64,000 nt of DNA from Axinella damicornis (taxonomy: Eukaryota; Porifera; Demospongiae; Axinellida; Axinellidae): assembly GCA_963931865.1 (NCBI GenBank), contig OZ007516.1, positions 12,078,613 through 12,142,612 of the forward strand, given 5' to 3'. Below, piece after piece: positions 56,451-64,000 of the stretch. The translations under genes and the position numbers were made by a program. The notes beneath the pieces are model-generated. The model had not been told where the DNA came from. It worked only from the letters and a program-made list of their open reading frames with translations, and searched no databases. The number at the start of each line of letters is the position of its first letter. Positions within the stretch are counted from its first letter, which is position 1.

Positions 56451-58039
56451 GTTCCCGCTGTTATTTTCCTATTGTGGCAGGTCGTTGGAATAGCTTTTGT
56501 CCAGCAATAATGTTTACCTATACATCCGATGGGTCTGAAAGCCTATGACTAGAAATATTATTCTCTTCAGCGTTGACAGTGGAGCGGGTTCAGCGGAGGA
56601 CACACTGGTAGGATCGTACCGCTTCCCAAAGGATGGTGAGTTCCCTTTTACATCATTGATCAGCGTGCAGCATAGCAATCCTGTCATAATAGATTCTGAG
56701 ATGAATAGCACCCCGAAGTTGCTCTGATTGCGATTCAAGCATTGCAGCGTTTCAATTGAAGGTGACCCTTTCCCTCTGCTTTCATCCAATACTGTGGTCT
56801 TGTGGCACAGCACCCACCTGCAAAAGAGTGCCCACCTCCCAGTTCAGGCCCAGTTTCCTGTATTCCTGTATAGGGTCAAAGGTTACTTGGATAAGCACCC
56901 ACCAGTCTGTGCTGGATGCTGGCGCTCATATTGGTTAGAGTATGCTAAAACGTAGTGTTGCTGTAGATTCACTTATGATTGACCAAATTTGTCATCCTGA
57001 GGGCAAGTAAAAACCAGTGCGTTCATCATTGCCAGGTTTACAGAAAGCTCTACAGACTATTTTGTACTGCCCAATATCTGACTATTTGTAGCTAGTGTGC
57101 TTTGGAGACAGCTCTGTCAAGTTGCCTAGCAACAAGCAACTGACAGGTGGATGCCAGTAACTGATGATGCATAGGTGCTAACCACAACCATTCTGCTACT
57201 CAACTGCAAAAAAAGACCTGCAGGCTGTAGTGAATCTCCAGCTGAAAAGTATGAACATAGCTACTACAATCTTTTTCAAAATGCTTTCGAAGGTAACTTT
57301 CTGTTCTCTAAAAAAGCCTTCTCACTCTCCTTCCAGTTTGCAATGAAGGTGTGCATGCAGGTGCATTTCGATCACCCAGCTGCTATTGGGCATGAAACGG
57401 AGTACTATGGATCTATTTACAAGGATGGAGCCCTCACCACATATCATTACGTAACTAGTTGCAGTCTCCACCATTGCCCAATCGCTTTGATCTTCCGTGT
57501 TGAGTCCCAGGGTGCACAATGTACGTGTAAGATACAGGTTGCGACATAAAATCGCATGGAACTTTTTTGTTTCGCCCGAATTTCATGCCCCCCAAAATAG
57601 TTCATTTTACGGTATGTGATAGGGAATCCATAGTTGCCAAGTGTCCCGGAACGTCCGGGACAGTCCCGGAATTCTTTGTCTTGTCCCCTGTCCCGTACGG
57701 AAGGTGCTTTGTCCTGGAAAAAAATAGCAATAGGCCTGTTCTCGTTCCCAGGCTTGTTGCATGCAGTCTGGGAACGGAAATTAGTGCTGCTGCAACGCTG
57801 ACAACGCCCGAGTTGAGGACTGTACCTGTACAAAGAAGCCAAGGAGGGAATGCCATTCATGGATGGAGGAGTTTCCAGGTATTCAACGAAGTGTACGTGT
57901 ACCTGTGCAGCTGTGCGGTGCATGCTTTGATCTCTGCATTTCTCACGGCACCGTTCAATCAAGTGTCCCTGAAGTTGCATTTGAAAACTTGGCAACTATG
58001 GGAATCCCTTGGGCCTTTGCACTTACGTATGTAAGGTAT
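56451..58039. other. Gene-less stretch
   Basis: Several open frames of 60-180 codons exist on both strands but none resembles a protein I know. Small features: a GTCCCGGAACGTCCGGGAC palindrome at about 57650, and lone TAGCC-like ends near 57742-57775. Confidence 0.4.
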
Positions 58040-58223
58040 TGTGACAACTTCAGACAGCAATCAATTGTAATAGCAGCAATAGGGTGGCAGCTTATATACA
58101 CAAGGAGGTATGACTCAACACAATACAAATTACAGGTGCATATGATTTATAGGAGACAGTAAGTCTATAATGCAAACAATCAGTTCAACACTGGTTCGGA
58201 GTCACATAGTCAGGGTCGTGACA
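58040..58223 (-). repeat. 3' LTR of the Gypsy element (184 bp)
   Basis: Matches 61070-61260 apart from a few substitutions and a 7-bp indel near AACAATCAG. The high identity indicates a fairly recent insertion. Confidence 0.9.
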
Positions 58224-58261
58224 TAATCCCCCCTCTCCAAGCCACACGTCCTCGTGTGAAA

Positions 58262-59284
58262 TCAATATGAGACAGGGTCTCCATAGCGATCTGGTGGCCT
58301 TCTTTGTCTGGATGACCGGCGTAGAGGAGGGTCATTGGCTGTCTGTGTGTCAGGCTGTGACCGAAGGATTATTACCAGTGGTTCATTATCATAATCATAA
58401 TCGGACTCTGCAGCTGGGCTGGGCTGGTTGTTGGAAGGTTGTGTAGTAACTGGAGGTGACTCCAGACCATGTCCATTACGATGTCCTTGATATGGCTTGA
58501 GTCGATTATAATGGACAACAATGCGGCGCCGCAGTTGTTTTACCAGCTGGATTCGGTACAGTACGTCAGTGATCACTTTCACTATTTTATAAGGTCCTTG
58601 CCAAGGCCGGTGCAATTTACGAGAATTTCCTCGAGTAACTGCTAGACAATGAAGCCAAACATAGTCACCGACACTGTAAGAGTGACCTGCAACTTTACGG
58701 TCATACAATGTCTTTTGTCTGCGTTGTTGCAGTGCAAGTTGAGTGCGTACACGGTGGTAGGCTGACTCCAAACGTTGCCGCAGGAGGAAAGCATATTGAC
58801 TGGAGGAGGTTGACTCTTCTCCAGGTGGAGGACCAAACATTACATCAATAGGAAGGCGAGCTTCTCGCCCAAACATAAGACTGAAGGGGGTGGCTCCTCT
58901 ACTCTCTTGGACGCTTGTCCGATATGCCATCATGACAAGGGGTAAGTGCAAGTCCCAGTCTTGTTCCTGATCTTTGGCAACGATACTGAGCATGTTCAAG
59001 AGTGTGTGGTTGAATCTTTCAACAAGACCATCTGACTGGGGATGATAGGTCTTGATTACTCCCAGTAGCTTGCAGATTTCACTCATCAGAGTGGATTCAA
59101 AGTTTCGTCCCTGGTCAGTGTGGAGGAAATCAGGAGCTCCGAAGCGGCAGACAAAGTACAAACAAGCTCGCAACGGTGGATGCTTCCATATTTGGCATGG
59201 GATACGCTTCTGTCCACTTGGTAAAGTAGTCGGAAATGACCAATATGTATTTGTGGCCTTTCTCTGACACAGGTAGAGGTCCAA
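58262..59284 (-). pseudogene. Gypsy integrase, catalytic core and C-terminal part
   Basis: HTDQGRNFES contains the second catalytic Asp and SDGLVERFNHTL the Glu, with typical DD35E spacing. Downstream are the GATPFSLMFGREARLP block, a GPYKIVKVI-type C-terminal DNA-binding domain and a Ser/Pro-rich tail. A frameshift around 59160-59180 separates it from the N-terminal part of integrase, which continues in the open frame at 59130-59855. Integrase would insert the cDNA copy into chromosomal DNA. Confidence 0.85.
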
Positions 59285-59670
59285 GAATGTCCATAGCTAC
59301 CCGCTGAAGGGGTACTCCAGGACGATCAGATTGCAAGGGTGCACAGTGGGGTTTGGGCAGCCGCTTTCTTGATGCACAACCATCACAGGCTCGGCACCAG
59401 TCTTCAACATCTCTTCGCTGTCCAGGCCAGTAAAACCTGCTTCTAACTTTCTGGAGGGTCTTCCGGAACTGGATTGGTACAGATGTTCTTCTGGTTGTCA
59501 GGGTCCGTCCTCGCAGGTCAATAATGCAGCCAAATTTCTCCAGGAAATCTGCTCCAAGTAGGCACTCCTGTGTTACATTTTTGGCAACCAGGACAGGATA
59601 ACAGGCACAAATGTCACCTACACGTAGATTCACTTCGCTGAGTCCACGAATTTCCAGCTGTTCCCCGTTT
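59130..59670 (-). pseudogene. Gypsy protease C-terminus fused to integrase N-terminus across a deletion
   Basis: The frame reads a protease end (ECLLGADFLEKF), then jumps at TSVPIQF|RKTLQKV directly to the integrase zinc-binding region (RFYWPG, WCRACDGCASRK) and the first catalytic Asp (VAMDILGPLP). The whole RT/RNase H region is absent in frame, which indicates a clean internal deletion. The frame shifts near 59170. Confidence 0.8.
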
Positions 59671-59990
59671 GGGGTGCGCGGTGGTGTACTGGTAGAGTGA
59701 GAGTCTCCAGTGCGCAACTCAGGCTCTGTCCTGAGTTCGAATCCCACTAAAGCCCTTGGTTTTTCTGTTGAAGGGTGGTTCACCTTGAAAAAAGGAATTT
59801 GCCCTTTGCCCTTCCAGAAAAACAAGTTTGAGCAATGCCATTTATGGTAACTCAAGCGAGTTCAGTGATGATGTCATCACCATCATCCCCCGTTAATGGG
59901 GCCCAGGACCTGCATGAAAACCTTCTGTACTGGAGATGCGGCATTCCTGGGTTATCAAATCAAAATGAACTGAACTGAACTGAACTGCTG
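59671..59990 (+). mobile_element. tRNA-derived SINE inserted in the Gypsy protease
   Basis: A tRNA-like head has a box A-like GGTGTACTGGTAGAGTG (59682-) and a box B GAGTTCGAATCCC (about 59733-59745), the pol III internal promoter. A body of about 200 bp shared with 49545-49705 follows, then a (TGAAC)n tail (59966-59987). The left flank ...CCCGTTT and right flank GCTGCAATT join into a continuous protease reading frame, so no clear target duplication is visible. Plus orientation, opposite to the host element. Confidence 0.8.
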
Positions 59991-61041
59991 CAATTACTGG
60001 GGAAGGTGGTGGCTCCAGACTTCGGGTGTTTACAGCTTCCTTCCAGACATCTTCCCGAAGAATAGTCACAGAAGAACCCGTGTCCACCAGTATTTTGGTA
60101 GGTCGTTCTCCAATGAAACCCTCTACAGAAACAGCAGGCTCAGTAGCCATGCTACTCGATGAGAAGGGCACTTGAGGCTTGCTTGACCGGTTGTGTTGAC
60201 GGTCTAGATCTCCAGGAGGGGGTCTCCAACGGGGACAATTTCTTCGAAGATGTCCTCGTTCATTGCAGCCCCAGCAAATAGGAGGGACTCTCTTGGGTGG
60301 TTTGGAGCGCTCACCCTCACTCCGCATCTGTGCTAGTTCTTCAGACAACCGTTGCACTTGTCTGGACAGTCCTTCTAGCTGCGCATTGGCAGTTGCTCCC
60401 CCCGAGCGGTAGAGGGCATTAGTTTCATCTCCATCAGTCATGGTCTGTGGCTCGGCCAGCGACTGAGCAGCATGCTGCTCCAACGGACGGCGATGCAAAC
60501 GCTTCTGGGCCGTCTCCACGGCGAGATGCCGCTGCGCAAGCGCCAAGGCATCTTCCAATGTCTTTGGCTTTTCCCGCATTAGCACCAGCTGGATGGAAGG
60601 AGACTCAATTCCTTGAATAAATTGATTTCTGGCGATTTCCAATCGTTGTTTCGGCTCCCACTCGGGGTATGCCTTGTCCGTCATCATGCGTAGCTCCCCC
60701 ACAAACTCGGACAGTGGTTCACCAGATTTTTGGCGTCGGTTCTGCAACCGGTACTGCCATTCAAGGTCGTCCCCCTTCGGCGCATAATGTTTTTGCAACT
60801 GCTCCTTCACACAGCTGTAGTCATCACTGTCCACAAGTCCGAGCTGTGTTACAATACGGAAGGGTCCATCGTCAAGCAATGACAGTAGTTCTCTGGCTCG
60901 CTTTTCGAGAGGTATCTCTGCTTCACTCAGGTAAATTTCAAAGCGCTGGATCCACAGCACAAAGTCGGCTGTTGCTGAGAACTTTGACGGCGGGCGGGCA
61001 CTGACCCTCACAACCCGGTGGCCATGGTCGGCGAGTGACAT
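59991..61041 (-). pseudogene. Gypsy Gag and protease N-terminus
   Basis: Starting at the ATG at 61041 (MSLADHGHRVVRV), the frame has a Gag capsid-like region (FEIYLSEAEIPLEKRAREL, LSEFVGELRMM), a coiled-coil-like stretch (LEGLSRQVQRLSEELAQM) and one CCHC zinc knuckle (CWGCNERGHLRRNC). The protease active site LVDTGSSVTIL follows. The frame is open up to the SINE insertion, which disrupts it. An upstream extension of the frame into the LTR is not considered coding. Confidence 0.85.
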
Positions 61042-61069
61042 GGGGATGAAATCCCACTTCTGACACCAA

Positions 61070-61260
61070 TGTGACAACTTCAGACAGCAATCAATTGTAA
61101 TAGCAGCAATAGGGTGGCAGCTTATATACACAAGGAGGTATGACTCAACACAATACAAATTACAGGTGCATATGATTTAAAGGAGACAGTAAGTCTATAA
61201 TGCAAACAGTAAACAATCAGTTCAACACTGGTTCGGAGACACATAGTCAGGGTCGTGACA
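61070..61260 (-). repeat. 5' LTR of the Gypsy element (191 bp)
   Basis: TGTGACAACTTC...GGTCGTGACA, partner of 58040-58223. Confidence 0.9.
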
Positions 61261-61690
61261 GTATATTGGTATAGCCCAGAGGAGGGAAGACACGATCACG
61301 TGATGCACCTTTAATTGTGAATCAGTGAGCTTGTACGTAAGTATAGGCTGTACACTTGCACTGCTAAGTCGATTTAGTTGGGGCGCCCTCTGCCAATTTT
61401 GAAGATTTTTTCAGTCGCAGTACACCGATAGTCAGTAGAGCATTTACAGATCGAGCGCCCTGGTCTAGTCCACTGCTATGACCGAGTACACATTTTATAT
61501 GTGTTCAGGAATGTTAGGAATGATAACTAACCACGTGATTTTGTCAAGACATGATGTCATGTCCCCCTCCTCTGGGTATATATAGCCCATGGGCCTCAAG
61601 TTTCGACTCAACATCTATTGTCTTCTATAAACATACCCAGGTGTACTGTACCTGCCCATTAGTATGTTCCTGGCTAGGTTGTGGTTTACC
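61261..61690. other. Gene-less stretch
   Basis: CCCAGAGGAGG (61272) and CCTCCTCTGGG (61567) form an inverted pair about 300 bp apart, possibly the ends of another small element. A TATATATAG motif lies at 61579. No gene recognised. Confidence 0.45.
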
Positions 61691-62289
61691 AAGGGCGCAT
61701 CGAGCCGCCGAAGGCGGCGAGAGAGCATGCAACGTACATAGACGGCAAAATGCTGAGTGTTACTAAATATAGAATTCAAATTTGGACTGTATAAGCACGT
61801 GAACCGTAGGCGCGCGCCTCTTATGCGGTCACTTTGTGTACTTACGATCGAGATGGCTGATATTCCGTCCGTAGCGTCTTTGACGAGGACCTAGCTACCT
61901 AGCGTGAGCTCCTTTCGATGCTATCATTCCCTCCCTCCAACTTACGCAACAGCCATTGTGCTGTTGTCGAGAGCGGCGAATGTTGTTTGCATCCGGCGAT
62001 ACTTTCTCCGAATCTTGGCCTGCTACACTGGCAGGAGAGCTACCCGGACTAGAAGAAGTACTTGGGCTAGAGATCGCTTGGATGGCGTTTCTGTACCGAC
62101 ATCGGTAGCACTCATCTTCCTTGCCCAAAGAATAAGTTCCGTTGAACGTCCATAACCGAACCGTGCACGCAATTTCACGTGCTTAACCGGAAACGCTATT
62201 TTTAGTAACACTCAGCACTATGCCGTCTATACGTGCGCTATAGGAAGTTGCATGCCCTCTCGCCGCCTTCGGCGGCTCGATGCGCCCTT
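61691..62289. mobile_element. Long-TIR element (599 bp), AAGGGCGCATCGAGCCGCCG ends
   Basis: Inverted ends of about 85 bp run from AAGGGCGCATCGAGCC through GCATGCAAC, a CGTATAGACGGC-like block and GCTGAGTGTTACTAAA; the right arm carries a short insertion. Within each arm GCCGCCGAAGGCGGC makes a subterminal hairpin. The flanks TGGTTTACC and GGGTTTACT agree at 7 of 9, compatible with a MULE-type 9-bp duplication. No transposase; short frames inside are unremarkable. Confidence 0.8.
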
Positions 62290-62524
62290 GGGTTTACTTG
62301 GTGAGCATGAAACAACTGTTGGAGTAGGCAGATCTGCTAGAGGGCAAGTTGTACCCACAATGTGTAAACATTGGTCTGACATGTATTCAAGGTACCCACA
62401 TGTTCCTTGTAGCATAATTATGGTGGCATGCCCACACAGCAGGACCATCTTCAGACGTTGACCATGCTAGTGCATTCCATGAAGAAACATCAGCTGAACT
62501 GCTTTTTCAGCAATCATAGCCCAG

Positions 62525-62528
<4 letters not shown>

Positions 62529-62580
<52 letters not shown>

Positions 62581-62611
62581 ATTTGTGTGTGTGTGTGTGT
62601 GTGTGTGTCGT
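62529..62611. repeat. (GT)n microsatellite
   Basis: Two GT runs separated by CATTT. Confidence 0.95.
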
Positions 62612-62689
62612 GGCTGAGATTTGCTACAATTTTTTTGAATTTGAGAATTTATTCACCGAAGGATGAAAGGGAGTATGAGCAGAAGGTTA

Positions 62690-63137
62690 CAGGACCTATA
62701 CAGGGAGCCATCCAGATGCACATCCCTCAAGAATGCACCTTTGTCTTCTGCTTGAAAGATAGTCCCGAAGCCAAGACAGTATGTCACCATCAATGCCCAT
62801 CATTCTCAATTTGGCACATGTGAGGGACTCTATCGAAGGCCTTAGACATGTGCAGGAACAGCACATCAACAGACTTCCTGTCCTCCATTGACTTGTACCA
62901 CACATGGACAGAGTCCAGTAGTTGAGACTCGCAGGACCTTCCAGGGTGGAAGCCATGCTGGGCATCGGAGACAAGGCCATTAGTGGACAGGTGATCATAC
63001 AGGTGCTGTCGAACTATCCTTTCCATGACTTTAGACACCATAGATGTCAGCGAGACGGGCCGATAGTTCTTGGCATCCGACTTATCCCCACGTTTGTACA
63101 GTGGGACGACATTCGTATCTTTCCACACTGATGGCAC
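62690..63137 (-). pseudogene. LINE reverse-transcriptase fragment (fingers/palm)
   Basis: Read on minus: VVPLYKRGDKSDAKNYRPVS, LTSMVSKVMERIV, DAQHGFHPGRSCESQLLD, then a first catalytic block LFLHMSKAFDRVPH. A frameshift near 62830 moves to ILSWLRDYLSSRRQRC. The segment corresponds to RT blocks 1-4; the YADD block and both ends are absent. The style is CR1/L2/Rex-like, not firmly assigned. It does not overlap the domain kept in the LINE at 1.5 kb. Confidence 0.85.
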
Positions 63138-63667
63138 CCTTCCTACGTACCTACTGGTCCTTTGCGGTCATCACAATTTCTATGGGCACTTCTATTGATA
63201 CCTTCTTGCATAATGACTAATACTTCACAATTAAGTAAGCTCAAAATGTGGGTTGCCAGTATATACACCAAGTCATGCCCCAAGTCATGTGGTTATTTAT
63301 GTATGCACCAGCAGCAGATACCAGGCCTCCTTCCATGTAGCCTGAGAATGGGCAGTTTGTGGTCTGGTTGTGAAACATGACAGGCCTTTCCACAATCAAT
63401 GTCTTCATATGATTATTGATGCCTCCCTTCAAGGGATATTCAATTGATTGTATACCTTCTCTCTGTATTCCCAGCTAACACCTCGACTATGGTGGAGATA
63501 CCTATCCAGCTGCTGTGTGATCATGACCAGAGTGAAGACCGTACTGATGGGAGCAGACCAACAGAATTGGGTAAGGGAACCTGAAATAGTCAAATCAAGT
63601 GATTGTGTAGTTCAAACAAGTGTAGATATGTGTATGTGTGAGAACTTTCAAAAGCCTAGCCCACACT
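63138..63667. other. Gene-less stretch
   Basis: Nothing recognised. Confidence 0.4.
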
Positions 63668-64000
63668 CATGGGCGTAGCTAGCAATGAGGCAAGGGAGGC
63701 AGTTGCCTCCTCGCTTTTAACGCGCGTGTCCGCAGTCTCGCACACTCCGCGTACGATGTGCATTCGATCTGATGACAGAGACAGGAGCTAGGCTGACCAT
63801 GAGCCGGCGTATACTCTTAACGATGATAGTGCTGCAAGTCTGGGCAGTCAGGGTACCGGCATATTGCTGTAGCATTTCGAGAGCAACTGTTTTGCGTGCA
63901 CTGCGGAGTAACTCATGAATAATTAATTAGCTCGAAAAATTTTCGCCGCCCGCTTCGCGCGCGCTGTGAACTCCACTCCACGCCTCCTCAGTCTTGAAAT
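63668..64000. mobile_element. hAT-like element, truncated by window end
   Basis: The left end ATGGGCGTAGCTAGCAATG is of the GGGCGTAGCTAG type, followed by the small hairpin GGGAGGCAGTTGCCTCC. Further in, CTCGAAAAATTTTCGCCGCCCGCTTCGCGCG resembles the interior GAAAAATTTTTCCGCGCTTCGCGCGG of the element at 24333. The right end is outside the window. Confidence 0.5.

Larger units (their letters stand above)
58040..61260 (-). mobile_element. Ty3/Gypsy LTR retrotransposon, internally deleted
   Basis: Two LTRs (58040-58223 and 61070-61260) in direct orientation, nearly identical, each TGTGAC...GTGACA, flanked by the 4-bp repeat GTAT. The element reads on the minus strand. A primer-binding-site candidate starting TGGTGTCAG follows the 5' LTR (61055-61069), and a purine tract (GGAGAGGGGGGA read on minus) precedes the 3' LTR. 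Gag, protease and integrase are present. Reverse transcriptase and RNase H are missing, so this copy cannot move by itself. A SINE sits in the protease region. It is described as an old genomic copy only. Confidence 0.9.

Noticed and set aside
57447..57995. 182-codon minus-strand open frame
   Set aside because: No motif, overlapping open frames on both strands, and no splice or start context that favours it.
59671..59745. Possible tRNA gene
   Set aside because: The head has box A and B similarity but no complete cloverleaf, and it is followed by a shared repeat body and a (TGAAC)n tail, so it is a SINE.
62428..62823. 131-codon open frame with Cys-Val repeats
   Set aside because: It runs through a (GT)n microsatellite and then antisense to a LINE reverse-transcriptase fragment.

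Overview
The window looks like nuclear DNA of a demosponge (possibly haplosclerid; species not determinable). It has spliced genes with GT-AG introns, a eukaryotic tRNA-Phe, microsatellites, and non-LTR, Ty3/Gypsy, Tc1/mariner-like and MITE debris. It also has broken copies of two families I know as expanded in sponges: a 'PCPG..' beta-helix/membrane protein family and a kinase with the motif 'RHPNVVQYLG'. Family assignments come from motif recall and were not checked by a search.

Left third (1-33 kb): mostly repeats and decayed genes. In order these are a LINE remnant (1.5-2.5 kb), a beta-helix/membrane pseudogene (2.5-6.2 kb) split by a 697-bp TA-flanked element, and a broken HGSNAT-like gene (10.6-12.7 kb). 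Part of the HGSNAT region is tandemly duplicated, and one copy carries a 962-bp insertion flanked by TTAA. A Tc1/mariner-like element (12.7-14.3 kb) is itself hit twice by 'TAGCCTCG' MITEs. Further right are many MITEs and tandem repeats, a second beta-helix pseudogene on the minus strand (27.1-28.3 kb), a second Tc1-like relic (28.7-29.6 kb) and a 1.1-kb segment present twice (14.8 and 31.1 kb).

Centre (34.7-48.4 kb): the most interesting part. Two apparently intact seven-exon genes are transcribed away from a 326-bp shared upstream region. The minus-strand gene (747 aa) joins a ParB/sulfiredoxin-like domain to a beta-class N4/N6 DNA-methyltransferase-like domain whose motif IV is altered. 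The plus-strand gene (858 aa) encodes a DUF7869-like protein with conserved acidic motifs suggestive of a DDE/RNase-H-type nuclease, ending in a small barrel-like domain. Every exon junction keeps frame. The last intron of each gene carries copies of the palindrome TCTGAAATTTCAGA, so the locus is roughly symmetrical. It could be a large two-gene transposon or a domesticated derivative; I found no terminal repeats by eye.

Right third (48.4-64 kb): SINE-like and LINE fragments, an hAT-type MITE with a perfect 8-bp target duplication, a PHD-finger fragment, a broken protein kinase, a 30-bp minisatellite, one tRNA-Phe(GAA), an internally deleted Ty3/Gypsy element with both LTRs and a tRNA-type SINE inside it (58.0-61.3 kb), a 599-bp long-TIR element, a LINE reverse-transcriptase remnant and a truncated hAT-like end.
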